Assembly (NCBI GenBank): GCA_018820395.1
Contig: JAHJOG010000228.1
Coordinates: forward strand, 1-33,915
Length of the DNA: 33,915 nt
Reading direction: 5' to 3'
Origin: Gammaproteobacteria bacterium
GTDB taxonomy: Bacteria; Pseudomonadota; Gammaproteobacteria; Burkholderiales; Burkholderiaceae_C
The notes under the pieces are model-generated. The model was given only the letters and a program-made list of their open reading frames with translations. It did not search any database and was not told the DNA's origin. The first letter of the stretch is position 1. Each line of letters opens with the position of its first letter. A program made the position numbers and the translations under genes. This document shows, piece after piece, positions 1 through 9,047 of this stretch.

Positions 1-247
1 CGGCCAGGCCCGCCGCGGCCAGCCCGCCATGCGCGATGGCCGCGGCCGCACCGCGCTCGCGCGCTTCGGCCAGAAACTGGTTGGCGTCGTACCGCTCGCC
101 CTTGAGCGCCACGAAGAGATCGCCCGGCGCCAGCGTGCGGGTGTCGCTGTGCACGCGCGAGACGGGCGTCTGCGGGTCGCCGACCAGCCGCGCTTCGGGC
201 AGCCAGGCATGGGCCTGGGCGAGCGTCATCATCGGGCTCGCGCTCAT
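1..247 (-). CDS. murF: UDP-N-acetylmuramoyl-tripeptide--D-alanyl-D-alanine ligase MurF (N-terminal part, runs off the window)
   Basis: About 82 N-terminal residues are present; the rest lies beyond position 1. MurF adds D-Ala-D-Ala to the UDP-MurNAc-tripeptide in the cytoplasm, the last soluble step of peptidoglycan precursor synthesis. The visible part has the Mur-ligase N-terminal signature SDTRTLAPGDLFVALKG, with the flanking helices expected of the UDP-binding domain; the ATPase domain is not in the window. The ATG at 247-245 overlaps the murE stop codon (ATGA), the normal translational coupling of this pair in the dcw cluster. Identification rests on this motif plus position directly after murE, and MurF is the expected gene there. 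Confidence 0.88.
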   Translation of the reverse strand, partial: MSASPMMTLAQAHAWLPEARLVGDPQTPVSRVHSDTRTLAPGDLFVALKGERYDANQFLAEARERGAAAAIAHGGLAAAGLA

Positions 248-1755
248 GCGCGGCTCCCTTGGGCCAGGGCCTCGATGGCGTGTGCCCGGTCGGAGAACGC
301 GATGCGTTCGCCTGCGATCTCCTGCCACGCTTCGTGGCCCCGGCCTGCGATCAGCACGACGTCGTCGCTGGCGGCCTGGGCCAGCGTGTCGGCGATGGCC
401 TTGGCGCGATCGGGCTCGACCTGGGCGGCCTCGGGGCGCGCCAGCCCGAGCAGCATCTGGCTGATGATGGCGGCCGGCTTTTCGCTGCGCGGGTTGTCGC
501 TGGTCAGCACCAGGCGGTCGGCCTGTCTTTCGGCGACGGCGGCCATCATCGGGCGCTTGGCCGCATCGCGGTCGCCGCCGCAGCCGAACACGCACCACAG
601 CGCGCCACCGCGCTGCGCGGTGAGCGAGCGCAGGCCGGCGAGCGCCTTGTCGAGCGCATCCGGCGTGTGCGCATAGTCGATCACCGCGAGCGGCCGGCCC
701 GGCATCGCCACGCGTTCCATGCGCCCAGGCACGCTTTCGAGCGCCGAACACGCCGCCACGGCATCGGCCAGCGACAGCCCGAGCGAGCGCAGCGTGCCGA
801 CGACGCCCAGCAGGTTTGCAACGTTGTATTCGCCGATGAGCTGCGTCGACAGGCGCTCGGTCGAGCCGTCCTGCTCACGCACGGAAAACTGCAGGCCCTG
901 CGCGTTCCAGTGGACGTCGTGCGCCGCGAGTCGCGCCGGCGCGTCGGCCGCCGAGACGGTCCAGACGTCGAGCGCCCCGACGCCGGATTCGATCAGGTTG
1001 CCGACCAGGCTGGCGCCGTGCACGTCGTCGATGTTGACCACCGCGGCGCGCAGGCCGGGCCAGCGGAACAGCTCTGCCTTGGCCTGCCAGTAGGCGTCCA
1101 TGCTGCCGTGGTAGTCCAGGTGGTCCTGCGTGAAGTTGGTGAACACGGCGGTGTCGATGCGGGTGCCGTCGAGCCGCCGTTCTGCGATGCCGATGGACGA
1201 GGCTTCGATGGCGCAGGCGCCGAAGCCCCGATCGGCAAAGCCGCGCAGCTCGCGCTGCAGCATCACCGGGTCGGGTGTGGTCAGTCCCGTGTACGTGAGT
1301 TCGGGCGGCACGCCGATACCGAGCGTGCCGACGACCGCGCACGGCCTGCCCGACAGCGCGTCGGGCCCGCGGGCCGACAGCGCCTGCGCCAGCCACCAAG
1401 AGGTGGACGTCTTGCCGTTGGTGCCGGTCACGGCGAGCACCTTCAGCCGTGCCGAGGGCTCTTCGTAGTAGGAGGACGCGATCGGCCCGGTGGCGGCCTT
1501 GAGCCCGGCATAGGAAGCGATGCGCGCGTCGTCGCCAAAGCCGAACTCGGCAGCCCCTTCCGCCTCGACCAGGCAGGCGGCGGCGCCGCGCTCGAGCGCC
1601 GACTTCACGTGCTGCCGGCCATCGGCAGCGGCGCCCGGCCACGCGACGAAACCGTCGCCCGGAGCGAGCGTGCGGCTGTCCGCGTGCAGCGCTCCGCCCA
1701 CGCGCGCCTTGAGCCACCGCGCGGCGTCGACCGGGTCGTGGAGGGCCAGCGCCAT
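244..1755 (-). CDS. murE: UDP-N-acetylmuramoyl-L-alanyl-D-glutamate--2,6-diaminopimelate ligase MurE
   Basis: This 503-residue cytoplasmic ligase adds meso-diaminopimelate to UDP-MurNAc-L-Ala-D-Glu. Visible motifs are the N-terminal ADSRTLAPGDGFVAWPG segment, the P-loop GTNGKTS at residues 111-117, the Mur central-domain segment ending NFTQDHLDYHG, and DNPR at 420-423. DNPR is the known determinant of meso-DAP (rather than lysine) specificity. The start chosen is the ATG at 1755-1753, which overlaps the ftsI stop (TGATG); the reading frame stays open further upstream but that part is antisense-like noise inside ftsI. Length is normal for the family. The start overlap with ftsI and the stop overlap with murF place it inside one polycistronic dcw operon. 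Confidence 0.96.
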   Translation of the reverse strand: MALALHDPVDAARWLKARVGGALHADSRTLAPGDGFVAWPGAAADGRQHVKSALERGAAACLVEAEGAAEFGFGDDARIASYAGLKAATGPIASSYYEEPSARLKVLAVTGTNGKTSTSWWLAQALSARGPDALSGRPCAVVGTLGIGVPPELTYTGLTTPDPVMLQRELRGFADRGFGACAIEASSIGIAERRLDGTRIDTAVFTNFTQDHLDYHGSMDAYWQAKAELFRWPGLRAAVVNIDDVHGASLVGNLIESGVGALDVWTVSAADAPARLAAHDVHWNAQGLQFSVREQDGSTERLSTQLIGEYNVANLLGVVGTLRSLGLSLADAVAACSALESVPGRMERVAMPGRPLAVIDYAHTPDALDKALAGLRSLTAQRGGALWCVFGCGGDRDAAKRPMMAAVAERQADRLVLTSDNPRSEKPAAIISQMLLGLARPEAAQVEPDRAKAIADTLAQAASDDVVLIAGRGHEAWQEIAGERIAFSDRAHAIEALAQGSRA

Positions 1756-3503
1756 CAGAAGCTTTCCTCGACGTCGGCCGTGACCACCAGCGGCTTCACG
1801 GCCAGGTCGGGCGGCACGTTCATCATGCGCAGCGTCTGCTGCACCACTTCGCTGAACACCGGTGCGGCCACCGTGCCGCCGTAGTACTGGCCGGCGCTCG
1901 GCTCGTCGATCATGACCGCGACGATGATGCGCGGCTTCTCGATCGGCGCCATGCCGGTGAACCACGAGCGGTACTTGTTGCTCGCGTAGCCCTTGCCCTG
2001 CTGCTTGTGCGCCGTGCCCGACTTGCCGCCGACCGAATAGCCGATGGTCTGTGCGCGCTGCCCGGTGCCGCCCGGGCCGGCCGCCATCTGCAGCATCTTG
2101 CGGATCGCGTGGGCGTTCTCGGCCGAGAAGACCTTGACGCCCACCGCGGGATCGGGGCTCTTGAGGATGGTCGCCGGAATCAGCTGCCCGTCGTGCGCGA
2201 ACGAGGTGTACGAATGCGCCATCTGGAAGAGCGACGCCGACAGGCCGTAGCCATAGGCCATGGTGGCCTGCTCGACCGGCTTCCAGGTCTTCCACGGACG
2301 CAGCCGTCCCGTGACCGCGCCAGGGAACTTGAGCTGCGGCTTCTGCCCATAGCCGAGCGCGGTGTAGGTGTCCCACATCTCGTGCGGCGTCATCTTCTGG
2401 GCGATCTTGAGCGCGCCGACGTTGCTCGATTTCTGGATCACGCCTTCGACGGTCAGGGTGCCGTAGTTGTGCGTGTCGCGGATGGTGAAGCCGCCGATGC
2501 CGAAGCGGCCCGGGCCGGTTTCGATGAGCGTCTGGGGCGTGATGCGCTTGGCTTCGAGCGCCATGGCGACCGTGATCGGCTTCATCGTCGAGCCGGGCTC
2601 GAAGGTGTCGGTCAGCGCCCGGTTGCGCAACTGTTCGCCGGTGAGGTTCTGCCGGTTGTCCGGCGAGTAGCTGGGATAGTTGGCCATCGCCAGCACTTCG
2701 CCGGTCACGGCGTCGAGCACCACCACGCTGCCGGCCTTGGCCTTGTTGGTGGTGACGGCGTCGCGCAGCTTCTGATAGGCGAAGAACTGCACCTTGCTGT
2801 CGATGCTCAGCTGGATGTCCTGCCCGTCGACCGGGGGGATCTGCTCGCCCACGCCTTCGACCACGCGCCCGAGCCGGTCCTTGATGACGCGGCGCGAGCC
2901 GGCCTTGCCGGCGAGGTCCTTGTTGAACTCGAGCTCGATGCCTTCCTGCCCCTTGTTCTCGACGTTGGTGAAGCCCACCACGTGTGCCGCGGCCTCGCCT
3001 TCGGGGTACTCGCGCTTGTATTCCTTGCGCTGGTAGATGCCCTTGATGTCGAGCTCGGCGATCTGCCTGGCGATGGGCTCGTCGACCTGGCGCTTGATCC
3101 AGACGAAGCTCTTGTCCTCGTCTTCGAGCTTCTTGTCGAAGTCCTTCTGAGCCATGCCGAGCAGCTTGGCGACCTGGCGCAGCTTGAGCTTGACCTTGGG
3201 GTCGTCACGCTCGATGTCTTCCGGAATCGCCCAGATGCTGGGCGCCACCACGCTGGACGCGAGCAGAAGCCCGTTGCGGTCGAAGATGCGGCCGCGGTTG
3301 GCGGGCAGATCGAGCGTGCGCGCAAAGCGCACTTCGCCCTGGCGCTGGAAGAACGCGTTGTTGACGACCTGCACATAGGCGGCGCGCCCAGCGAGCATCA
3401 GAAACCCGACGGCCATGCTGCCGACGATGAACTTGCTGCGCCAGACCGGCGTCTTGCTCGCCAGCAGCGGACTGGTGGTGTATTGCACACTGCGGCGGTT
3501 CAT
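1755..3503 (-). CDS. ftsI: Peptidoglycan D,D-transpeptidase FtsI (PBP3)
   Basis: This 582-residue class B penicillin-binding protein cross-links septal peptidoglycan in the periplasm as part of the divisome. A short cytoplasmic N-terminus is followed by one membrane anchor (about residues 25-46), a PBP dimerisation region starting with the conserved RGxIFDRNG segment near 71-78, and a transpeptidase domain. The three catalytic motifs are all intact: STMK with the nucleophilic serine at 305-308, SSN at 359-361, and KSGT at 494-497. The start ATG overlaps the ftsL stop, and the stop overlaps the murE start, as expected for co-translated division genes. Nothing unusual is seen. Confidence 0.97.
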   Translation of the reverse strand: MNRRSVQYTTSPLLASKTPVWRSKFIVGSMAVGFLMLAGRAAYVQVVNNAFFQRQGEVRFARTLDLPANRGRIFDRNGLLLASSVVAPSIWAIPEDIERDDPKVKLKLRQVAKLLGMAQKDFDKKLEDEDKSFVWIKRQVDEPIARQIAELDIKGIYQRKEYKREYPEGEAAAHVVGFTNVENKGQEGIELEFNKDLAGKAGSRRVIKDRLGRVVEGVGEQIPPVDGQDIQLSIDSKVQFFAYQKLRDAVTTNKAKAGSVVVLDAVTGEVLAMANYPSYSPDNRQNLTGEQLRNRALTDTFEPGSTMKPITVAMALEAKRITPQTLIETGPGRFGIGGFTIRDTHNYGTLTVEGVIQKSSNVGALKIAQKMTPHEMWDTYTALGYGQKPQLKFPGAVTGRLRPWKTWKPVEQATMAYGYGLSASLFQMAHSYTSFAHDGQLIPATILKSPDPAVGVKVFSAENAHAIRKMLQMAAGPGGTGQRAQTIGYSVGGKSGTAHKQQGKGYASNKYRSWFTGMAPIEKPRIIVAVMIDEPSAGQYYGGTVAAPVFSEVVQQTLRMMNVPPDLAVKPLVVTADVEESF

Positions 3504-3847
3504 GAGTGGGCCTTTCGCTTGGACGCGTTGGCGGGCGTGCTTCCGGGCGGCGGCGGCGGTGCGACCACGGCCGGGATCACGCTGCCGTCAGGGCGCACGT
3601 ACTGCGTGATGGCCGGCGACGTGGTGCGCATCTTCAGCCGATCCTTGGCGAGCTTCTCGATGCGCAGCGGCGTGGCTTGTGCGCTCTTCTCGACCTGCAG
3701 ACGGTCGCGGTCGAGTTCGAGGCGGCGCGTCTCGAGCTCGGCGCGGTGCAGCTCGGTGTAGAGCTGGCGCGACCGGTATTGCGTGTGGACCAGATAGATC
3801 GCCGAGGCGAGCACGGCCACGAGCAGGAGCAGGTTGAGGCGCGCCAT
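3500..3847 (-). CDS. ftsL: Cell division protein FtsL
   Basis: A 115-residue bitopic protein. It starts directly with a hydrophobic helix (about residues 4-22, LNLLLLVAVLASAIYLV), followed by a periplasmic heptad-rich segment (about 28-70) consistent with the FtsL-FtsB coiled coil, and a proline-rich tail (PPPPP near residue 96). FtsL is poorly conserved, so the call rests on size, topology and the invariable position between rsmH and ftsI. It begins 3 nt after the rsmH stop and its own stop overlaps the ftsI start, indicating tight translational coupling. Confidence 0.93.
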   Translation of the reverse strand: MARLNLLLLVAVLASAIYLVHTQYRSRQLYTELHRAELETRRLELDRDRLQVEKSAQATPLRIEKLAKDRLKMRTTSPAITQYVRPDGSVIPAVVAPPPPPGSTPANASKRKAHS

Positions 3848-3850
3848 GGG

Positions 3851-4771
3851 TCAGGCCTCGGTGCGTTCTGCGACGCGCAGGATGGCGCTGCGCGCACGCG
3901 GGTTGGCGTCGATCTCGGCCTGGGCCGGCCGGATGCGCGCGAGCGCCCGCAGCTTCATCGGCCGCGGCTCGGCAAAGGGTGCGCGACGGTCGAACACCTC
4001 GCGCGAATGCCGGGCGATGAACTGCTTCACGATCCGGTCTTCCAGCGAATGGAAGCTGATCACGGCGAGACGGCCTTGGGGTTGCAACACGCTCAAGCTC
4101 GCTTCTAGCGCCTGTTGCAGCTCTTCAAGCTCGGCATTGATGAAAATCCGAAGAGCCTGAAATGTGCGCGTTGCAGGGTTCTGGCCCGGCTCGCGGGTTT
4201 TGACCGTGCCAGCCACGAGCTCGGCCAGCTCGGCGGTGGTTGAAACTGGGCCCCGTTCTTGTCGGCGAGCAGCAATCGCCTTTGCAATCTGAACAGCAAA
4301 CCGTTCTTCGCCATAGTCACGAATCACCTCCGCAATCTGCTGTGGCTCGGCCGTCGCCAGCCATTCGGCCACGCTCTCGCCGCGCGTGGTGTCCATGCGC
4401 ATGTCGAGCGGACCGTCGAAACGAAAAGAAAAACCCCGTGCGGGGTTGTCGATCTGGGGAGAGCTGACACCGAGGTCCATCAGCACACCGGCCGCGCTGG
4501 CCGGGGGCAGATCCCCCAGCTCCCGAAAGCCCTGGTGCCGGATCGAAAAACGCGTGTCCTCGATACGCCGGGCCTCGGCCACCGCCTCGACGTCCTTGTC
4601 GAAAGCAATCAGCCGCCCGGCTTCCGACAGCCGCGCCAGGATGGCTCGCGCATGGCCGCCGCGCCCGAAGGTGGCGTCCACGAAAGTGCCCGAAGAGCTC
4701 GACACGTCGTGAAACAACGCGTCCACCGCTTCCTTCAACAAGACGGTCGTATGGGTCCATGATTGCGTCAC
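3851..4771 (-). CDS. rsmH: 16S rRNA m4C1402 methyltransferase RsmH (MraW)
   Basis: 306 residues. RsmH uses S-adenosylmethionine to N4-methylate C1402 in the 16S rRNA decoding centre. The N-terminus [13 protein letters not shown], the SAM-binding segment [16 protein letters not shown] (around residues 31-46), the [12 protein letters not shown] motif and the C-terminal [15 protein letters not shown] block are all characteristic. Length is typical. It lies 9 nt after mraZ and 3 nt before ftsL, the standard dcw arrangement. Part of the 3' half (about 4100-4350) reads as more AT-rich than the flanking gene, but the protein frame is uninterrupted. Confidence 0.97.
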   Translation of the reverse strand: MTQSWTHTTVLLKEAVDALFHDVSSSSGTFVDATFGRGGHARAILARLSEAGRLIAFDKDVEAVAEARRIEDTRFSIRHQGFRELGDLPPASAAGVLMDLGVSSPQIDNPARGFSFRFDGPLDMRMDTTRGESVAEWLATAEPQQIAEVIRDYGEERFAVQIAKAIAARRQERGPVSTTAELAELVAGTVKTREPGQNPATRTFQALRIFINAELEELQQALEASLSVLQPQGRLAVISFHSLEDRIVKQFIARHSREVFDRRAPFAEPRPMKLRALARIRPAQAEIDANPRARSAILRVAERTEA

Positions 4772-4780
4772 CAGACGGCC

Positions 4781-5209
4781 TCAGAAGGAAAAGTCCTTCA
4801 ATACATCCGGAACCTCGCCCTGCATGGCCTCGGCCTCCTTGGCGTCGTACGTGGCCTTGTCCCAGAGCTCGAAATGCTTGCCCATGCCCAGCAACAGGAC
4901 CTCGCGAGAGATGCCGGCCCACGAGCGCAGTTCGGGCGCGACCAGCACCCGGCCGGTGCCGTCCATCTCGACGTCCATGGCGCTACCGAGCAGAACCCGC
5001 TTCCACCACTGCGCATTGACGGGCATGACCGCGATGCTCGGAGCAAAGATCTCCCACTCGTTGCGGGGGAACATCATCAGGCAGCCATGGGGGTGCTTGG
5101 TGATCGTGAGGCGGCCTTCGGCGGTGGCGTTCAGCACGTCCCGATGCCGGGTCGGCACGGAAAGCCTCCCCTTGGCATCCAGACTGAGCGATGAAGCGCC
5201 TTGAAACAC
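4781..5209 (-). CDS. mraZ: Transcriptional regulator MraZ
   Basis: A 142-residue DNA-binding regulator with two AbrB-like MraZ repeats. The conserved N-terminal [20 protein letters not shown] and the second-repeat segment [14 protein letters not shown] are clear. MraZ is the first gene of dcw operons and controls its own operon by binding short direct repeats upstream. I place the start at the GTG at 5209-5207, so the protein begins (M)FQGASS as in the family; the frame extends to 5278 but the extra residues do not resemble MraZ. Four 10-bp-spaced repeats are present just upstream (separate entry). Confidence 0.93.
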   Translation of the reverse strand: MFQGASSLSLDAKGRLSVPTRHRDVLNATAEGRLTITKHPHGCLMMFPRNEWEIFAPSIAVMPVNAQWWKRVLLGSAMDVEMDGTGRVLVAPELRSWAGISREVLLLGMGKHFELWDKATYDAKEAEAMQGEVPDVLKDFSF

Positions 5210-5265
5210 GACCACGAGACCCCGGTGGTGGGAGCGTCGCGAGACCCGAAAATGGCCTCGCTCGA

Positions 5266-5300
5266 CACTTTTTCCCACTTAACTGCACTTTTTTGCACTG
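5266..5300 (-). promoter_or_regulatory. Probable MraZ operator: four direct AGTG repeats at 10-bp period
   Basis: On the minus strand, AGTG occurs four times with exact 10-bp spacing (plus-strand CACT at 5266, 5276, 5286 and 5296), each copy except the first-transcribed one preceded by A. MraZ oligomers are known to bind several short direct repeats (TGGG- or AAAGTG-type) at about one helical turn. The array lies 57-91 bp upstream of the mraZ GTG. A possible minus-strand promoter with a -10-like TACAGT overlaps the upstream end of the array. The periodicity is directly visible; the regulatory role is inference from mraZ biology. Confidence 0.7.
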
Positions 5301-5468
5301 TAGCAGGAAACGTTCACTTCGCAAGGCGCGGTGCGTGTCTTTTTTGTAATGGAATCAACGACTTAGCGGGGGTTCTGCATCGGGAGAATTGCCGTTTTCC
5401 CTTGCGCCAGAACTACTTAGCTCATGCAATGAATGTGTTGCGTGAATCCGAGCCCCAAGACGTAACGA

Positions 5469-6791
5469 TCAGAGTATGAATCGGGAAAGATCTTCGTCGT
5501 GACTTAGTGCCGCCAAACGCGCGTCGACATAGGCGGCATCGATGTGGATTTCCTGACCCTGCAACTTCGCCGCGTCGAAGCTCACTTCGTCGAGCAGACG
5601 CTCCATCACGGTCGACAGGCGGCGCGCGCCGATGTTCTCGGTGCGCTCGTTGACGTCGTACGCGATGCTCGCGAGTCGCGTGATGCCCTCGGGCGAAAAC
5701 TTGAGCGTCACGCCTTCGGTCGCCAACAGCGCCTCGTACTGCTTGACGAGCGACGCCTGGGTCTGCGTCAGGATGCTTTCGAAATCTGCCACCGACAGCG
5801 ACTGCAGCTCGACGCGGATGGGAAACCGGCCCTGGAGTTCGGGAATGAGGTCGCTGGGCTTGCTCAGATGAAAGGCGCCGCTCGCGATGAAGAGGATGTG
5901 GTCGGTGCGCACCACGCCGTATTTGGTGCTGACGGTCGTTCCCTCGACCAGCGGCAGCAGGTCGCGCTGCACGCCCTGGCGCGACACGTCGGTGCCCTGC
6001 GCTTCGGAGCGGGTCGCCACCTTGTCGATCTCGTCGATGAAGACGATGCCGTTCTGTTCGGCGCTCTGGATCGCCTGGGCGCGAATCTCGTCCTCGTTCA
6101 CCAGCTTGGCCGCCTCTTCGTCGATCAGGAGGCGCATCGCCTCGGCGATCTTGAGCTTTCGGGTCTTGCGCTTGGCCTGGCCGAGCTGGCCGAACATGCC
6201 GCGCAGCTGCTCGGTCATTTCTTCCATGCCTGCGGGGCCCATGATTTCGAGCGGGGCGCGCGTCTCGGCCAGGTCGATCTCGATCTCCCGGTCGTCGAGT
6301 TCGTGCTCACGCAGCTTCTTGCGAAACGCCTGGCGTGTGGGGTTGGGCGTGGCGGGCGCCGTGCCGTCGGCCACGCGTGCGGCCGGCAGCAGCACGTCGA
6401 GGATGCGCTCCTCGGCGCCGTCTTCGGCGCGCGTGCGGACCTTGGCGCTTTCGCTTTCGCGCGTCTGCTTGACCGAGATCTCGATCAGGTCGCGAATGAT
6501 GGAATCGACGTCCTTGCCCACGTAGCCCACCTCGGTGAACTTGGTGGCCTCGACCTTGATGAAAGGCGCGTCGGCGAGCCGCGCCAACCGGCGGGCGATC
6601 TCGGTCTTGCCGACGCCCGTCGGGCCGATCATGAGGATGTTCTTGGGCGTGATCTCGGCACGCAGCTTTTCCTCGACCTGCTGGCGCCGCCAGCGATTGC
6701 GCAAGGCGATGGCCACGGCACGCTTGGCCTGGGGCTGCCCGACGATGTGGTTGTCGAGCTCGGAGACGATTTCCTGGGGAGTCATGGACAT
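5469..6791 (-). CDS. hslU: ATP-dependent protease ATPase subunit HslU
   Basis: 440 residues from the chosen ATG ([19 protein letters not shown]). HslU is the AAA+ hexameric unfoldase that feeds substrates into HslV in the cytoplasm. The Walker A motif [15 protein letters not shown], the pore-loop neighbourhood [13 protein letters not shown], the Walker B segment [12 protein letters not shown] and the sensor region GRFPIRVEL are present, as is the C-terminal tail DEDLSRFIL typical of HslU. An ATG two codons downstream (6785) is an equally possible start; no strong Shine-Dalgarno sequence distinguishes them. It follows hslV by 28 nt, as in other proteobacteria. Its 3' end is followed by a roughly 250-bp gap before mraZ. 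Confidence 0.97.
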   Translation of the reverse strand: MSMTPQEIVSELDNHIVGQPQAKRAVAIALRNRWRRQQVEEKLRAEITPKNILMIGPTGVGKTEIARRLARLADAPFIKVEATKFTEVGYVGKDVDSIIRDLIEISVKQTRESESAKVRTRAEDGAEERILDVLLPAARVADGTAPATPNPTRQAFRKKLREHELDDREIEIDLAETRAPLEIMGPAGMEEMTEQLRGMFGQLGQAKRKTRKLKIAEAMRLLIDEEAAKLVNEDEIRAQAIQSAEQNGIVFIDEIDKVATRSEAQGTDVSRQGVQRDLLPLVEGTTVSTKYGVVRTDHILFIASGAFHLSKPSDLIPELQGRFPIRVELQSLSVADFESILTQTQASLVKQYEALLATEGVTLKFSPEGITRLASIAYDVNERTENIGARRLSTVMERLLDEVSFDAAKLQGQEIHIDAAYVDARLAALSHDEDLSRFIL

Positions 6792-6819
6792 GGTGAAGGG
6801 GGCGACTGGGCAGGCGCGT

Positions 6820-7365
6820 TCAAAGAGATTCGACCGTGTGGTGCATGTTGGTGTAAATGCACAGTTCGCCTGCGATTTCCAGCGATTTCTTGACGATTTC
6901 TGCGGCACTCAGCTGCGTGTGGTCGAGCAGCGCCTTGGCCGCCGCCTGTGCGTAGGCGCCGCCCGAGCCGATCGCGATGATGCCGTTTTCAGGCTCCAGC
7001 ACGTCGCCGTTGCCGGTGATGATCAGAGAGGTAGTGGCGTCGGCCACGGCGAGCATGGCTTCCAGGCGGCGCAACACGCGATCGGTGCGCCAGTCCTTGG
7101 TGAGTTCGATGGCGGCCCGTGCCAGATGGCCCTGGTGCTTTTCGAGCTTGGCCTCGAAGCGCTCGAAGAGCGTGAAGGCGTCGGCGGTGGCGCCCGCGAA
7201 GCCGGCCAGCACCTTGCCGTGATAGAGGCGGCGCACCTTGCGCGCAGTGCCCTTGATGACGATGTTTCCGAGGGTGACCTGGCCATCGCCGCCGATGGCG
7301 ACCTGATCGCCCTCGGCGCCCGGTCGCCGGACGCTGACGATGGTCGTTCCGTGAAATTGTTCCAT
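6820..7365 (-). CDS. hslV: ATP-dependent protease proteolytic subunit HslV
   Basis: A 181-residue N-terminal-threonine hydrolase that forms a double hexameric chamber capped by HslU. The sequence begins [14 protein letters not shown]; the TTIVSVRR block is the mature HslV N-terminus, so the first six residues are likely a short propeptide removed to expose the catalytic threonine (residue 7). Further family signatures are GDGQVTLG and [15 protein letters not shown]. The frame is open upstream to 7623, but only the part from 7365 is HslV-like. It is upstream of, and presumably co-transcribed with, hslU. Confidence 0.97.
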   Translation of the reverse strand: MEQFHGTTIVSVRRPGAEGDQVAIGGDGQVTLGNIVIKGTARKVRRLYHGKVLAGFAGATADAFTLFERFEAKLEKHQGHLARAAIELTKDWRTDRVLRRLEAMLAVADATTSLIITGNGDVLEPENGIIAIGSGGAYAQAAAKALLDHTQLSAAEIVKKSLEIAGELCIYTNMHHTVESL

Positions 7366-7389
7366 CGGACGAATATAGCGCCCTGCCCG

Positions 7390-7409
7390 GGCGCCGACGC
7401 TTCGGCGCC
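7390..7409 (-). terminator. Perfect 8-bp hairpin between the STAS gene and hslV
   Basis: GGCGCCGA at 7390-7397 and TCGGCGCC at 7402-7409 form a perfect stem around a 4-nt loop, in the 80-bp space between the STAS-protein stop and the hslV start. No T-run follows on the minus strand, so it is either a weak or factor-dependent terminator of the upstream gene or a structure in the hslV leader. Only the inverted repeat itself is certain. Confidence 0.4.
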
Positions 7410-7445
7410 GCCAATCCCGCGTCCGAAGCGGGCCCGGAACGCGAG

Positions 7446-9017
7446 TCAGTCCTTGCGGACCGTGACCGTCGCGTGGTTGGCGATCCCGATGACGTTGAAG
7501 AACGTCGCGATGAGACGGTGGGCGTCGACGAACTGCACGCGCTGGCCGCGTTCGTCGCGTGCCGACACCCAGTTCAGCAAGGTTCCGGCGGCAGCGAAAT
7601 CCATGCGCAGCAAAGCGACGCACGACACGGTCAGCGCGCCGGAGTCGGCCAGTTCGGTGTCGAGCCGGGCCCAGGTCGAGTGCGACTCTCCGAGCACTTC
7701 ACCTGCGAGCAGCGAATGCCCCGCGCTCAAGTCGAACGCAGCAGCCTCGGCGCGAAGCTCGTCCCGGATCGAATGCCGAACCGAGCCTGCGGGCGCGTCG
7801 AGCGCCGTGAACTCGCCCTTCGGGTCTTCCCAAGGGGGCGGCGACACCTCGTAGGTGATGCAATAGTTGAGCGCCAACAGCTCGAATTCGTCCGGGCGGT
7901 TGATCACCCGCAGCGCGGCCATGTGCAATTGCCACCAGGCAGCGTCGGCCGAGCGATCGTTGACCGGCGTCGCCTCGGCGAGCACGAGCAGCAATGATTC
8001 GGTGCCGAGAAAACGCAGCTTGACCGGGGAATCGGCCCAGTGGGACAACAAGGCCTTGAGCGGGCCCGCCGCATCGGCATCGATCGCCTGGATGAAGCTC
8101 CAGTCGATCTCCCAGACCGAGCCGGCCGAGGCGAGCGCCTTGGTCAGGCCGAGCAGACCCTCGCGCGACAGTCGCGCCGGGCAGACCCAGTCTGCATCGC
8201 CATCGACCACGACCGGTTCGGCCCGCTCGCCCGCCGCGGCCGCGGCCGCCGCGTTGGCATCGCGCGCCAGTTCGGGCAAGGACACCCACGTCGGCGCAAG
8301 GTGCTTCATCTGCTGCGCGTAGCGCATGCTGGCGGTGTCGAACTTGTCCTTTTCGCCGATCGCCCGGTACAGATCGAAGAGCGAGCGCCAGGTTTCGTCG
8401 TGGCCGGAGCCGGCGCCCTCGGGTGCGAGCGTTTGCAAAAGGATCGCCTCGGCACCGGAATGGTCGCCATGGGCAAAACGGATGGCAGCCTCTTCGATGC
8501 TCCCGTCGTACACGGCTCTGGCCGGTGACGCGGCATCCGCGGCGGAAGGCGGCGCGGCGCCGGGTTCGGTGTCGGCGTAGGCGCGGGGGCTCTGCAAAGG
8601 GCCGGAAGCATTGGCCGCCTGGATCTCACCGCTGGCCGCAGGATCGGGCCGCGAGCCCTTGCCCTTCCACCACTGCTGCGACATCTGCTCTTCGATCTCG
8701 TCGATCTTCTTGAGCGTGAGCGCGCGCCCGGCCGTCTTGCCGAGCGTGCTGCTGATATTGAGCGACGAAGGCGTGCCCGAGCCGTCGCGGTCGCCGGCGG
8801 CCTCGCGCTGGCGCAGCTTGCGGAGCATGTCGAACTCGCGGCGGCGAACGAAATCGTTGCGCTGCCGGCGCTCGATCATGTCCTTGAGCATCTCGCGGCT
8901 GTAGCCGTTTTCGAGCGTTGACGCGTCTTCGGCATCGAGCTCGGACCAGTCCTTGAGCGGATTGCGAACGAATTTCGCCACCTTGGACAACAAACGACTG
9001 GGTTCTTCCTTGGCCAT
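7446..9017 (-). CDS. STAS-domain protein, function unknown
   Basis: 523 residues. The first 130 are charged and helix-rich ([22 protein letters not shown] region and a Lys/Glu-rich segment near [10 protein letters not shown]), followed by an Ala/Pro linker, a helical-repeat-like segment around 165-240 ([46 protein letters not shown]), and two STAS-like modules; the last, near 470-515 ([22 protein letters not shown]), is the clearest. STAS domains act as protein-interaction switches in anti-sigma antagonists and similar regulators. No kinase or phosphatase partner is adjacent, so its role cannot be stated. It sits 30 nt after dksA and 80 nt before hslV. Confidence 0.85.
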   Translation of the reverse strand: MAKEEPSRLLSKVAKFVRNPLKDWSELDAEDASTLENGYSREMLKDMIERRQRNDFVRRREFDMLRKLRQREAAGDRDGSGTPSSLNISSTLGKTAGRALTLKKIDEIEEQMSQQWWKGKGSRPDPAASGEIQAANASGPLQSPRAYADTEPGAAPPSAADAASPARAVYDGSIEEAAIRFAHGDHSGAEAILLQTLAPEGAGSGHDETWRSLFDLYRAIGEKDKFDTASMRYAQQMKHLAPTWVSLPELARDANAAAAAAAGERAEPVVVDGDADWVCPARLSREGLLGLTKALASAGSVWEIDWSFIQAIDADAAGPLKALLSHWADSPVKLRFLGTESLLLVLAEATPVNDRSADAAWWQLHMAALRVINRPDEFELLALNYCITYEVSPPPWEDPKGEFTALDAPAGSVRHSIRDELRAEAAAFDLSAGHSLLAGEVLGESHSTWARLDTELADSGALTVSCVALLRMDFAAAGTLLNWVSARDERGQRVQFVDAHRLIATFFNVIGIANHATVTVRKD

Positions 9018-9047
9018 GGCTTATGCGATACGGCTTGGGAGCGGCAT

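Noticed and set aside
29-1884. Long plus-strand open frames opposite murF, murE and ftsI
   Set aside because: They are antisense shadows of high-GC coding sequence: no recognisable motifs, Arg/Ala/Gly-rich composition, and the minus-strand frames carry full Mur and PBP signatures.
5544-6893. 449-codon plus-strand frame opposite hslU
   Set aside because: It mirrors hslU codon by codon, with His/Leu/Gly-rich artefact composition and no ribosome-binding site; hslU is certain.
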